Position numbers and translations under genes: made by a program | Notes under the pieces: generated by a model | The model's database searches: none | The model's input: only the letters and a program-made list of their open reading frames with translations | What the model was told of the DNA's origin: nothing | From: Planctomycetota bacterium | GTDB lineage: Bacteria > Planctomycetota > UBA1135 > JADKAF01 | Assembly: GCA_016719295.1 (NCBI GenBank) | Contig: JADKAF010000001.1 | Span: forward strand, 5,084,001 to 5,148,000 | Reading direction: 5' to 3' | DNA: 64,000 nucleotides | Shown here: piece after piece, positions 55,024 through 64,000 of the stretch | How the letters are laid out: the number at the start of each line of letters is the position of its first letter | How positions within the stretch are numbered: the stretch's first letter is position 1

Positions 55024-57030
55024 ATGCAACGCTTGGCTCCGCTCGCTCTCCTGCTCGCTCTCGCCGATGGCGCCGCCGCTCAGTGCGACCGCCTCGTCCG
55101 CGAGCACGCCCTAGCTCTTCCGCTCTCGAACTTCCTCGTCGACGACAAGGCGCCCGCGTGGGTCGCCGACTTCGCGTCGCTTCCGAACGTGCTCGCCGGC
55201 GGCTCGGCCCGCACCAACACCTTCTCGCTGCTGAACGGCGCGGCCCCCGTCTCGTTGATCTCCGTCGCGCGCGTGATGATCGCGAGCGAGCAGGGCACGA
55301 ACCGCTACTTCGGATTGAACTACGCGGGGGAGTGGATCCCGCTCCAGCTCCAGAACCCGCCCGCGCAGACCATCTACGGCCAGGACGTGTTCGGCTTCTA
55401 CGGCGACGGCGCGTTCCACTTCTTCAACGTGTGGGAGCGCTCCTGGACCTCGGAAGCGATCTCCGTGAGCGTGCCTCTCATCCAAGAAGGGCGCTCGTCG
55501 ATCTGCGTCGTCGACGGCACGGACTCCGTGGTCGGCTTCTCGGTCATGGGCGATCGAGCCGTGCGATTGAGTCTCCCGCCGGACCCCACGCGCGCCATCG
55601 TGCCCGTGCTCGGCTCCGCCGGTGAGACGCTGACGCGCCGCAACCTCCAGGCCTTCGAGATCGGGCCGAACCAGATCGCCTTCTTCAGCACCTACCTCTC
55701 GCGCTGGGACATCCTGACCACCCAGGCGCCGGTGCCAGGTCTCTCGGCGACCTACAACAAGAACACGATGATCCTCGCGGACTTCGCGAACAACCTGGTG
55801 CACCTCTACTCGGCGCATCGCGGGGACTTCGTGACGCTGACGTTCACCGACCTGATGCAGGTCGCGATCTCGTCGCAGGACAACGGCATCCAGCTCGAGG
55901 ATTCACTCACCGATACGCGGCACATGTTCAAGGCGATCGACGGCGGCGTCACGAGCTTGCCGAGTGCGCTCACGAGCTCGACCGGCGTCCTCTTCCAGAA
56001 CGACTGCGCCGCCGCGGGCAAGCTCGTCGGCTCCGGACCCGATGAGGAGTGGTACGCGGTCTCGACCAAGGTGCGCACCTCGACCTGGACCCCCGCCGGC
56101 CTGCAGAGCGGCGAGGTCGTCCTGGCGAAGAAGGGCAACGACTCGACGATCGTGCTCGTCACCGACCGCGCGCTCTACGGCTTCTCGGGCATGAGCGGTC
56201 GCTGGACGCGCAGCCCCTATGTCGGGAGCTACGTGAGCAGCGGTGCCCAGGACTTCATCGCCTGGGTTCTCAGCGATACGACCGCGTATGTCTTCTCGAC
56301 GCGCGAGGACCGCTGGGTGAGCCGACCAATGAACGCGCAGACCGCCCTCACCGACACCGACTCCCTCGTGATCCTCACCGAGACGGATCCCGCGACCAGC
56401 CAGCCGATCTCCCGCGCCGTCTACTCCGCCGAGAGCCGTGCCTGGCGCGTGCAGGCCCTGCAAGGGCCGCTCTTTGCCCAGGGCCGCGACAACACGCATG
56501 TCTACTCGATCCACGACGACGCCTCGACGGGCGGCAGCATCGTCTACTTCTTCGCCGGCTTGGCCGATCGTTGGCTCGTTGCCTCGGTGCCGACCCGCAT
56601 CGACGCCAGCACCAAGCTCGCGGTGATGGAGGAAGGGCTCGTCATCGCCACGCCGACCGGCGTGCTCTCGTTCCAGGCCTTCGGCGACCTCTCGTCCGAT
56701 CACTCGGCGCCCATCGACAACTACGCCTACCACGCGCAGGGCAATGCGCCCGTGCGCTTCCTCGCCACCGGCCAGCCGAACGCCCTCGCGGTGCTGATGG
56801 CGAGCCTCGGCGAGACGAGCCTGTCGCTCGGCTTCTGCGGAGCGCTCCGCGTGGATCCGCTGTCGCCGTCCTTCCTCGCCGTGCCCGCGGGTGCGTACGA
56901 CGCGCAGGGAGTCCTGCGTCTCTCCTTCCGCATCCCGCCCACGCCGAACGCGCTGGTGAAGCTCCAGATGCTCGGGGTCTCCGCGACCACCGTGGAGCTC
57001 GGCCAGCTCCTGGATTTCCAGGTTCACTAG
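55024..57030 (+). CDS. secreted protein of unknown function with reduced C-terminal module
   Basis: 668 aa; ATG at 55024 after GAGGA, signal peptide MQRLAPLALLLALADGAAAQ. The body has a regular beta pattern of about 60-residue units (NRYFGLNYAGEWIPLQL, DGAFHFFNVWERSWTSEAISV, DRALYGFSGMSGRWTRSP, TTAYVFSTREDRWVSRPM), consistent with a propeller of Kelch-like blades ending in W-x-x-aromatic strands; no family is recognised. The last 95 residues (LATGQPNALAVLMASLGETSLSL, GFCGALRVDP) resemble a shortened form of the shared C-terminal module with a single Cys. No enzyme motifs. Likely extracellular. Confidence 0.75.
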   Translation: MQRLAPLALLLALADGAAAQCDRLVREHALALPLSNFLVDDKAPAWVADFASLPNVLAGGSARTNTFSLLNGAAPVSLISVARVMIASEQGTNRYFGLNYAGEWIPLQLQNPPAQTIYGQDVFGFYGDGAFHFFNVWERSWTSEAISVSVPLIQEGRSSICVVDGTDSVVGFSVMGDRAVRLSLPPDPTRAIVPVLGSAGETLTRRNLQAFEIGPNQIAFFSTYLSRWDILTTQAPVPGLSATYNKNTMILADFANNLVHLYSAHRGDFVTLTFTDLMQVAISSQDNGIQLEDSLTDTRHMFKAIDGGVTSLPSALTSSTGVLFQNDCAAAGKLVGSGPDEEWYAVSTKVRTSTWTPAGLQSGEVVLAKKGNDSTIVLVTDRALYGFSGMSGRWTRSPYVGSYVSSGAQDFIAWVLSDTTAYVFSTREDRWVSRPMNAQTALTDTDSLVILTETDPATSQPISRAVYSAESRAWRVQALQGPLFAQGRDNTHVYSIHDDASTGGSIVYFFAGLADRWLVASVPTRIDASTKLAVMEEGLVIATPTGVLSFQAFGDLSSDHSAPIDNYAYHAQGNAPVRFLATGQPNALAVLMASLGETSLSLGFCGALRVDPLSPSFLAVPAGAYDAQGVLRLSFRIPPTPNALVKLQMLGVSATTVELGQLLDFQVH

Positions 57031-57187
57031 GCGAGCAGCTCGCCCGTATCTCCTGCGGTTTCGAGTCTCCGCGCGCCGCGGCCCAGGGGTGGGAACGCGG
57101 CGCGCGGGGGCATTTCCGTCCGCGAAGTGGAGTGCTGGGGGAGCCCGCTGCGTAGAGTTGCGCAGCGTCCCCACGGAGCTCTCCTCG

Positions 57188-59470
57188 ATGCGTTTCTTCG
57201 CCTCTACGTGGCTCGCGCTCGGCCTCGCGGCGTGCGCGAGCCGTCCCGAGGCACACGAGCGTCTCGCCGCGACCCTGCGAGAGGATCCGACCGAGCTGCT
57301 GCGCTCGATCGGCAGCGCCGCGGATCACGCGGCCGCCGCGGCGCTCGCGGATGCGCTGCTCGAGCGTCTGGATACTCAAGCGCAGCATGCGCTGTTCCGC
57401 TTCGGGCTCGGCCACACAGACGAGCGCGTGGTCTTCGGCGCGGCGATCCTCATGCGCCACGAATCGAACCCGACGTTCGAGGAGCTGAGACCTGCGGCGC
57501 GCGTGGCGATCGCGCGCTTCGGGGACCCCGATTGCCCGCTCTCGGACGACGAGATCCTCGCGGTCTTGGGGAGCGTCGACTTCGAAGCTCTGCTCGCGCG
57601 GTTGCCGCTGTTGGATCCCGAGCTAGCGAAGTCACTGCTCGCTCAGGCGCATCGGGTGATACGCGCCGAGCACGTACCCGCGCTCTGCCGCTTCGCTCTC
57701 GCGAGCTCCCCCGAGCTCGGCGATGTCGCGATCGAGCTGGCGTGCATGGTGGTCTTGTACAGCGACCGACACCTCGAGCACTTCGTGGAGATGGCGCTGG
57801 CGAGACAAGGACGTCGACCCGAGCCGAGCTCTTCGCCACTGCCACCCACGCTCCGCGCGGCGCTGCATGCGCTGGCCGACCCGAAACCCCTCGACGTCGG
57901 CGGGGGCTACGGGAGCAGCTTCTCCACGGTCTGCGCCCGTTGGCTCTCGCGCAGCACCCTGTCCGAAGTCGATCTGGATCTGATCGAACGACTGCGCAGG
58001 ATTCCGGTGATCTGCTTCGCGGCCACGCGAGCGCTGGCGGCTCTGCACGACGCGCGCTCGGCCGCGATGCTCCGACGCGAGATCGACGAGGGCTCGCACC
58101 TCGAGCTGACGGCGCGCTATGCCCTCGCCTGTCGCGGCGACGAGCAGGCGCTGGAGGACTTGCTCACGGCGGAAGATTTGAGCTCGCTCGCCTTGGGCCT
58201 CGACGCCGCGTCGGTGTCTCGCCGACGCGACTTCGCGGCCGAGCTCCTGGATTCCGAAGCGATCGTGGCGCTGAAGCGGATCCAAGACCTCGCCTGCATC
58301 GTGCGCGGCTATGCGCACCCCGAGTGCCTGGAGTACGACGAGGCGTGGCTCGCGGAGCTCGAGCCGTTGGCGTTCGCCGCGGCCGCGCTCGACATCGCGG
58401 TGCTGCGAGCGCTGGTCGCCGTGGTGCCTGCGTGCGCGACGGCTCGGTTGGCGGAGAAGCTGCTCGCCGCACCCGCGGAGCAGCTCTTCGCCCCGCTCCC
58501 CCCGGAGCTCGATCCGCGCGAGGAAGACGAGGAGATCGACCTCGAAGATCTCGGGCTGGCGGAGTTCGAAGGAGATCTCGGATCCGCCGGATGCTGGCCC
58601 TTCCTGGAGGTCACGCGACCCCGGGAGTTCCGCTCCAAGCTGCGTGAGGGTCTCGCTTCCGCGCGGCCCTATGTGCGGGACCTCTGCGCCGTGCTGCTGA
58701 TGCGCTTGCGCGCGGTCGAAGTCGACGTGGAGCTGCTGCGATGGGCGCAAGCTCGCGAGGAACGAGGCGAGGACGTGCCGTGGTTCGAGCTCGCCGCGAT
58801 CGGCGGACCCTCGATCGGCCGAGCTATCGATGAGCGCCTCTCGGAGGAGCAACGAAGCGAGGATTCGAGAGGCCTGGTGCTCGCGGGTGCGGTTCTCCGC
58901 GGCATGCCGCTGGAGGTCGCCTCGGCATGGCAGCTGGACGATCGAGAGATCGCCGAGGCGCGCGCGCTCCTCCTCGAGAGAGGAGCGGGAGCGGCGTGGG
59001 TCGCGAGCCAAGAGGAAGACGACTGGGACGCGATCGAAGCGTTCCTCTGGATGGATCCCGACGTGCAGCGTTTCCTCGCGCCGCAACGCGCGGAGCTGGC
59101 ACCCGAGCTCGCGCTGGAGCTGGGGGCGATCGCCGGCGATCCCGAGAGCCGGCGCGTCGTGCGCGAGCTGCTGCGCGACGGGCGCTACGCTTCGCACCAC
59201 GTGTGGGGGCGTGCCCGCACCGCCGGGCGCGATCTCTCGCAGCTCGACTTCTGGATCGAGGAGACCGGCACCAACTGCTGTCGCTACGTCGACAGCGCTC
59301 AGCAAGCGCTCGAGGACCTCTTCGGTTGCGAGCCGGAATCGAGCATGCAGCAGCAGCCGGAGCCACTCTCCGTTCGCTTGCGTCGCCAGCTCCTTCCGCG
59401 GCGAGATCGCTTGCGTTGGAGCCGGATCGCCAACGGCTATGTGGTCCGGGGAGAAGACCACGGCCGGTAG
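57188..59470 (+). CDS. large putative lipoprotein with helical (HEAT-like) repeats
   Basis: 760 aa; ATG at 57188 after GGAG, lipoprotein signal MRFFASTWLALGLAAC with lipobox Cys16. The mature protein is almost entirely alpha-helical, acidic and rich in Leu, Ala and Glu, with repeated antiparallel-helix patterns (AAAALADALLERLD, RALAALHDARSAAMLRREIDEG, LELTARYALACRGDEQALEDLL) reminiscent of HEAT/Armadillo repeats; one very acidic stretch (LDPREEDEEIDLEDLG) lies near residues 440-455. Not recognised as any named family. It may be a membrane-anchored scaffold; it follows the gene at 55024 on the same strand with a 157-base gap. Confidence 0.7.
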   Translation: MRFFASTWLALGLAACASRPEAHERLAATLREDPTELLRSIGSAADHAAAAALADALLERLDTQAQHALFRFGLGHTDERVVFGAAILMRHESNPTFEELRPAARVAIARFGDPDCPLSDDEILAVLGSVDFEALLARLPLLDPELAKSLLAQAHRVIRAEHVPALCRFALASSPELGDVAIELACMVVLYSDRHLEHFVEMALARQGRRPEPSSSPLPPTLRAALHALADPKPLDVGGGYGSSFSTVCARWLSRSTLSEVDLDLIERLRRIPVICFAATRALAALHDARSAAMLRREIDEGSHLELTARYALACRGDEQALEDLLTAEDLSSLALGLDAASVSRRRDFAAELLDSEAIVALKRIQDLACIVRGYAHPECLEYDEAWLAELEPLAFAAAALDIAVLRALVAVVPACATARLAEKLLAAPAEQLFAPLPPELDPREEDEEIDLEDLGLAEFEGDLGSAGCWPFLEVTRPREFRSKLREGLASARPYVRDLCAVLLMRLRAVEVDVELLRWAQAREERGEDVPWFELAAIGGPSIGRAIDERLSEEQRSEDSRGLVLAGAVLRGMPLEVASAWQLDDREIAEARALLLERGAGAAWVASQEEDDWDAIEAFLWMDPDVQRFLAPQRAELAPELALELGAIAGDPESRRVVRELLRDGRYASHHVWGRARTAGRDLSQLDFWIEETGTNCCRYVDSAQQALEDLFGCEPESSMQQQPEPLSVRLRRQLLPRRDRLRWSRIANGYVVRGEDHGR

Positions 59471-59679
59471 GTTGCTCGAGATTCCCGTTGGGAAGGGTCG
59501 TTTCGGCAGAGTTCCCGCGCTGAAACCAAGCGGGACGATCCCCTCCTACCATCCTCAGCACTCGAGCTCGAGCGGGCCCGATCAGCCGACCGCGGGATCT
59601 CCCTGTTGCCCCATCGTTCCCCGCGACATGGCCCGGCACCGGACCCTTCGGTCCGCACCCCAACCGCCGGAGCAACGCC

Positions 59680-61998
59680 ATGCATCGCACCTCCTTCCTC
59701 CTCGCCTGCGCCACCGCGGCGCTCGCGGGCTCCCTGTCGGCTCAAGACGGCCAGGCGCTGCGCCTCGCCACCGATCCGGCGTGGGGCACTGCCCTCCTCG
59801 AAGTCCCGCTGCACCGCTCGCCGTCCGACGCGTCCGGTGAGGCGGCGCCGCTCTGGGCCGCGCGCGCCCGCTACAAGGTGGCGCTCGCCGATGGCTTCGA
59901 GCTGCACCCGTGCCTTGGCGCGGAGGCGCCGCGGAGCCTGCCGCTCGCGTGGCGGACGCGCGCGGTGCGCGTCGGCGCGCAGACGCTGGAGCGGAGTGCC
60001 GCGCCGGCCGTCGCGAGCGAGGCGTGGAGCTACGCGATCCATCACGAGAGCTGGATCGAGCGCTACGACGTGCGGGAGAACGGCCTCGAGCAGAGCTGGG
60101 TCTTCACCGAGCTGCCGCGGAACGGCGGCGATCTCTGCATCGAAGGCGCGATCACGACGCCGCTCGCTTGCGCGACGCGCGAAGCCGCGCATCAGGCGCT
60201 GGTCTTCGTCGATGAGCAGGGCAGCGCCGTGCTGAGCTACGGCGCGGCGATCGCGTTCGATGCCGCGGGCCGCACGACGCAGGTCGTGACGCGCTTCGAC
60301 GGCGAGCAGCTCGTGCTCGAGCTCGCGGGCGAGTGGCTGCGCGAGGCGACGCTGCCGGTCACGGTCGATCCGCTCGTCGGTCCGCTGTTCCTCTCCACCA
60401 ACAGCGGCACCGGTGGCCTCTCGTCGAACGAGCTCGCTTGCCAGCGCGAGAGCGCCGGGCAAACGCAGTTCCTCGCGTTCACCCGCGCTTTCAGCGCGGC
60501 GGACCACGACGCCTTCGCCGCGACCTTCGACCAGGGCTTCGGGACCGTGACTAACGTGCACGCCGATCTCGCCTCGATCTACAGCGACAAGGAAGCCGCC
60601 GCGGTGTACGTGGCGGGCGCCGATCGCTGGATCGCGGCGTACCAGCGCGAGTTCAGCAACGCGCAGGGCGACCAGTCGGCGATGCGCCTCTGGTTCCACG
60701 ATCGCGAGGGCCTCGCGCTGAACTCGGGCACGGGCACGAGCTACCAGCCCGCGGGCCTGGAAGCCCTCTCGCTGCCCGACCTCGGCAGCAGCGAGGCGCC
60801 GAGCTGGACGCGCGCGATCCTCGTCTGCCAGCGCGACTCCGCCGGAACCCGCGTCAACTCCGCGAACTCCGAGATCCTGGGCCTCCACATCGACGCCCTC
60901 TCGCGCACCGTCACCGGCAGCTTCCTCCCCGGCATCCTGCCGGCGGGCTCGAGCCTCGACCGCGAAGAGCCGGCGATCAATCAGATCACGGCGAACGGCT
61001 GGCTCATCGCGTGGACCGAGTGGGACTACCTGGTCGCGGTGGAGGACTGGGACCTCTACGGCGCGCTGGTCGATGGCAACGGCAACGTCGTGCAGTCGAA
61101 CCGCATCGACGATGCGCAGGGCACGCGCCACTTCCGCCAGCCCCGCGTGGCCGGCGACTACGGCAACTACGTCGTCACCTACACCGGCAGCCCCGACCGC
61201 ACGACGATCGCGGGCGTCGAAGTTCGCAGCCGCCGCCTCTACTGGCCGAGCAACGCCAGCCAGCCGACGCAGCTCGCTGCGGCCCGCACGCTCGCCGGCC
61301 CGACCTCGATGTTCCTGCCGGTCAAGAACGGCGACTTGAGCTACCTGACGAGCACGCGCTCGCACTGGGTCGCGACGTGGAACGAAGCCCGCGCGGGCCT
61401 CCAGCTCCCCATCCGCGACATCGCCGTCGCCGCGCGCCTAGGCCACACGGGTGCCATCGTCGAGTCGGGCGTCGCGCTCGATGACACCAGCATCAGCGCT
61501 GCCGCGGTCGCCGTCGCCTACGACGTCATCCTCGATCGCTGCAACCTGATCGGTGGGGCGAGCTCGATGACCGCGCCGCATCGCGGGTTCCACTTCAGCT
61601 TCCACGTGCAGGCGGGGGTGCAGACGATCGGCTCCGGCTGCGGCCCGGGTGGGATCAGCGGGAACGGCATGCACGCGGGCAACGGCGGCTACGGCATCTC
61701 GCTGAGCAACGCTCCGGCGAGCACCGCCGCGGCGCTCCTCCTCTCGCTCGCCGGCACGAGCTTCTCGCTGGATGGCGTCGGCATGCAAGGCTGCATCCTC
61801 TCGGTGATGCCGGGCAACGACCTGATCGCCAGCCTCTCGGTCACGACGAACGCGAATGGCTTCACGCGCCTGAACCTCCCGCTGCCGGACTACCCGCTCT
61901 TCCAGGGCACCGTCTACGCGCAGTGGGCCTACCTCAACCCCGGCGCGAACGCGCTGGGCGTGCAGACGACCGCCGGCCTTGCGGTGAGCGTGTACTGA
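59680..61998 (+). CDS. secreted protein with C-terminal module
   Basis: 772 aa; ATG at 59680 with GGAG about 8 bases upstream, signal peptide MHRTSFLLACATAALAGSLSAQ. The N-terminal 230 residues form a leader domain ending LPVTVDPLVGPLFLS, similar in outline to the RPLVVDPVL border of the FG-GAP proteins. The middle (about 235-640) is an irregular beta-propeller-like region (NGWLIAWTEWDYLVAVEDWDLYGALVDGNG, NYVVTYTGSPD, HWVATWNEA). The last 125 residues are the shared module (IGSGCGPGGISGN start, second Cys in GMQGCILS, end VYAQWAYLNPGA...GLAVSVY). No catalytic residues evident. A perfect 18-bp hairpin follows. Confidence 0.8.
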   Translation: MHRTSFLLACATAALAGSLSAQDGQALRLATDPAWGTALLEVPLHRSPSDASGEAAPLWAARARYKVALADGFELHPCLGAEAPRSLPLAWRTRAVRVGAQTLERSAAPAVASEAWSYAIHHESWIERYDVRENGLEQSWVFTELPRNGGDLCIEGAITTPLACATREAAHQALVFVDEQGSAVLSYGAAIAFDAAGRTTQVVTRFDGEQLVLELAGEWLREATLPVTVDPLVGPLFLSTNSGTGGLSSNELACQRESAGQTQFLAFTRAFSAADHDAFAATFDQGFGTVTNVHADLASIYSDKEAAAVYVAGADRWIAAYQREFSNAQGDQSAMRLWFHDREGLALNSGTGTSYQPAGLEALSLPDLGSSEAPSWTRAILVCQRDSAGTRVNSANSEILGLHIDALSRTVTGSFLPGILPAGSSLDREEPAINQITANGWLIAWTEWDYLVAVEDWDLYGALVDGNGNVVQSNRIDDAQGTRHFRQPRVAGDYGNYVVTYTGSPDRTTIAGVEVRSRRLYWPSNASQPTQLAAARTLAGPTSMFLPVKNGDLSYLTSTRSHWVATWNEARAGLQLPIRDIAVAARLGHTGAIVESGVALDDTSISAAAVAVAYDVILDRCNLIGGASSMTAPHRGFHFSFHVQAGVQTIGSGCGPGGISGNGMHAGNGGYGISLSNAPASTAAALLLSLAGTSFSLDGVGMQGCILSVMPGNDLIASLSVTTNANGFTRLNLPLPDYPLFQGTVYAQWAYLNPGANALGVQTTAGLAVSVY

Positions 61999-62019
61999 GC
62001 GCGCGTCGCGCTGCGCTCA

Positions 62020-62075
62020 CGAACGAAGCACGCCGCCCCTCGAGCGCAGGCTCGGGAGGCGGCGTGCTTCGTTCG
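62020..62075. terminator. long perfect hairpin between convergent genes
   Basis: 18-bp perfect stem (62020-62037 with 62058-62075; cgaacgaagcacgccgcc and its complement), with a further partial inner stem. It lies between the gene ending at 61998 (+) and the one ending at 62110 (-). Confidence 0.75.
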
Positions 62076-62109
62076 CGAGCGACCGCGAGTGCCGCGCGAG
62101 CGGATCTCG

Positions 62110-64000
62110 TCAGCGGCGAAGTTCCGCGAGCGGAGCGGCGAGGCCGAGCTCGCGCGCGACGCGGAGCGCGGCTTCGACGTCGTCGGCCAGCACGAAGTCG
62201 ATGCCGTTCTCCCAGAGCATGCGCCACTCCGCGGGCGTCGTCGCACCGTAATGCGCGAGGCGCACGCCGTCCGCGCGGAGATGCGCGCGCAGCGCTTTCC
62301 AGCTCTCGTCGAGCTCCCCGCGGAGCTGCGCGAACGCGGAGCGCGAGGCGAGGCAGCGCTCGACGTGCTCGCGGAGGCCGCCGCGGCGATCGAGGTTCGC
62401 GGTGCGCAGCGTGGGCACCGCGTCACGGGCGCCTTGCACGGCTTCGGGATCGCCGGCGACGAAGCTCTGCGCGATGCGCCGCTGCGCGCGCAGGAGCTCC
62501 GCCGTCGCGCGACCGAGGGCGCGGTCGCCCTTCACGTGGACGTTCAGCCAGAGATCGTGCGGGAGCACAGCCAGCGCCTCCTCCAGCGTCGGGATGCGCT
62601 CGCCGGCGAAGCGCGCGTCCTTCCACGCGCCAGCATCGAGCGAGCGCAGCTCTTCCAGCGTGCGCTCGGCGACGGAGCCGCTGCCGTTCGTGGTGCGCTC
62701 GAGCTTCGCGTCGTGCAGCAGCACGAGCGCGCCGTCGCGCGTGGCACGGACATCGAACTCGATCATCGCGGCGCCGAGGCGCACTGCTTCGCGGAGTGCC
62801 GCGAGCGTGTTCTCGGGATGCGTGGCGCTGGCACCTCGGTGCGCGCAGACGCCGCGCTCGGGCAGCGTGCGCTGGGCCTCTCCCGGCAGCCCTTGCGCTT
62901 CGAGCTCGCGCAGCAGCGTCGGCGTGATCTTCGCGGGCCAGCTCACGATGCCGTTGCGAAGCTCGCTCGCACGTAGCTCGAAGGGTTCGCTCGCGGCGCG
63001 GCCGCCGCGGTCGAAGGGCGTGAAGACGAGGCGCGGGTCCTCGAGGGTGAGATCGAAGTCCAGGACGCCGAAGCTCTCGCCGCGATCGTGGACGGGCCGG
63101 ATGCGGAGCTCGGGGCGGCGCTTCCGCCACGAGGTCTCGGCCACCTGCGCCAGCGGCGAGCTCACGAGATCGTAGAGGTCGTAGCCGCCGCGCGCGGAGG
63201 CGGGGATGGCGTTCAGCTCGCTCACATGCGTATCGCCGGAGAGGAGCACCACGCCTTCGATCGACGCCTCGCGCACGAAGTCGAAGAGCGCATCGCGTTC
63301 GTGCAGGAACGAGGCCCACGAGTCGCCGCCCGGACCCTTCGCCGCACTCCAGCCGCTGCCGCAGGCGAGGATCTTGAACGCGGCCCGCGAGCTCCGGAGC
63401 CGCTCCTGCAACCACGCGAGCTGCGCCGTGCCGAGCATCGTCTTCGCGGGGCCATCGGCAGCGCCGTTCGGATCGCGGTAGCTGCGGCCGTCGAGGAAGA
63501 AGAAGTCGACGCCTCCATAGCTGTAGGCGAAGAAGCAGCCGGGCGCTTCGGGAGTTCCCATCGGCGGGTTCGCCCAGTGGCGCGCGAGCACCTCCAGCGC
63601 CTCGCGCTTCCGCGGATGCCGCCGGTCGTAGTCGTTGAGCCCGAAGTCGTGGTCGTCCCAGATCGCGAGCTGCGCGACGGAGGGCAGCAGCGGCTGCAAG
63701 CTCGCGACGGCGCGCTGCATCTTGTACTCCTGCGCCAGCACGCGCGGGTCGAGCGCATCGCCGTAGATGTTGTCGCCGAGCCAGAAGAAGAGCTCGGGGT
63801 GAACGGCCTGCACCGCGTTCCAGATCGGCTGCACGCGATCGTAGGCGACGCGCGCGCACGAGCCGAACGCGACGCGGAAGCGCGCCGGTCCGCTCGGTGC
63901 CATGCGGAAGCGGAAGGGCGGCAGCGCGCGCAGGTACTTGTCGACCGCGCCGTCGACCTCGATGCGGTAGTGGACCTCGCGACCGGGTTCCAACCCCGTG
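62110..64000 (-). CDS. PhoD-like metallophosphatase fused to glycerophosphodiester phosphodiesterase (5' partial)
   Basis: The frame is open to the window edge; a TTG at 63993 is the first possible start but the protein probably begins upstream. Counting from there: residues 38-300 are a PhoD-type calcineurin-like phosphatase with RVAFGSCARV, FWLGDNIYGD, WDDHDFGLNDYD and LLSGDTHVSEL, the expected metal-ligand motifs. Residues about 385-625 are a GDPD domain: CAHRGASATHPENTLAAL, EFDVRATRDGALVLLHDAKLERTTNG, and IDFVLADDVEAAL near the end. Both halves are phosphodiester or monoester hydrolases, suggesting sequential attack on glycerophosphodiesters or teichoic-acid-like polymers; this is inferred. 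Whether the missing N-terminus holds a signal peptide cannot be seen. Confidence 0.9.
   Translation of the reverse strand, partial: TGLEPGREVHYRIEVDGAVDKYLRALPPFRFRMAPSGPARFRVAFGSCARVAYDRVQPIWNAVQAVHPELFFWLGDNIYGDALDPRVLAQEYKMQRAVASLQPLLPSVAQLAIWDDHDFGLNDYDRRHPRKREALEVLARHWANPPMGTPEAPGCFFAYSYGGVDFFFLDGRSYRDPNGAADGPAKTMLGTAQLAWLQERLRSSRAAFKILACGSGWSAAKGPGGDSWASFLHERDALFDFVREASIEGVVLLSGDTHVSELNAIPASARGGYDLYDLVSSPLAQVAETSWRKRRPELRIRPVHDRGESFGVLDFDLTLEDPRLVFTPFDRGGRAASEPFELRASELRNGIVSWPAKITPTLLRELEAQGLPGEAQRTLPERGVCAHRGASATHPENTLAALREAVRLGAAMIEFDVRATRDGALVLLHDAKLERTTNGSGSVAERTLEELRSLDAGAWKDARFAGERIPTLEEALAVLPHDLWLNVHVKGDRALGRATAELLRAQRRIAQSFVAGDPEAVQGARDAVPTLRTANLDRRGGLREHVERCLASRSAFAQLRGELDESWKALRAHLRADGVRLAHYGATTPAEWRMLWENGIDFVLADDVEAALRVARELGLAAPLAELRR

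Overview
The window is high-GC bacterial DNA, densely coding on both strands, most likely from a Planctomycetota chromosome. The strongest evidence is the overlapping pair at 29374-34292: a PSCyt1/DUF1549/LamG/DUF1553 protein followed by a Tat-type DUF1501 protein, an arrangement that is a planctomycete hallmark. Supporting evidence is the set of large secreted proteins with LamG, PKD, FG-GAP or propeller domains, the Hanks-type Ser/Thr kinases with TPR or WD40 tails, and ECF sigma factors beside those kinases. No rRNA, tRNA, CRISPR array or prophage was seen.

Layout. 1-2168: the 3' part of a kinase-TPR gene. 2427-8111: a secreted beta-propeller protein, a secreted metzincin protease, a DUF1801-like protein with a basic tail, a Reg_prop propeller whose 3' end looks damaged, and an internally deleted SRPBCC gene. 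8335-10058: a two-gene unit of an unknown small protein and a 458-aa protein with an ImmA/IrrE-like fold that has lost its zinc ligands. 10242-13435: a kinase-TPR gene divergent from an ECF sigma factor. 13568-21411: a giant subtilase and a PKD/LamG protein. 21554-25320 (minus): a prolyl oligopeptidase and a redoxin/cytochrome c/Cu-monooxygenase-like fusion. 25463-29038: an acidic PepSY-like protein, an SNF-family transporter with a 44-aa membrane partner, and a lipoprotein. 29374-34292: the PSD1/DUF1501 pair. 34487-35941: a REP-associated tyrosine transposase (RAYT) between two long inverted repeats. 36203-38713: a small membrane protein and a PhoX-type phosphatase. 38891-46043: two tandem paralogous FG-GAP proteins. 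46215-52489: a kinase-WD40 gene (frameshifted), an ECF sigma factor and a kinase-TPR gene. 52594-61998: a third FG-GAP paralogue with a LamG front end and three more exported proteins. 62110-64000 (minus): a PhoD-like phosphatase fused to a glycerophosphodiesterase, running off the window.

How the genes may work together. The window combines an exported-protein arsenal with regulatory modules of the kinase/ECF type. At least seven exported proteins with unrelated front ends share one C-terminal module of about 120 residues: an FGxGCxG-like start, a second Cys about 50 residues later, and an ending resembling Q-W-x(n)-GLxLxV. This looks like a common secretion or surface-anchoring tail and is the most interesting signal here. 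The broken ImmA/IrrE pair, which sits between damaged genes, is the best candidate for an undescribed accessory system. Convergent genes are repeatedly separated by long, gene-specific hairpins without a clear U tract.
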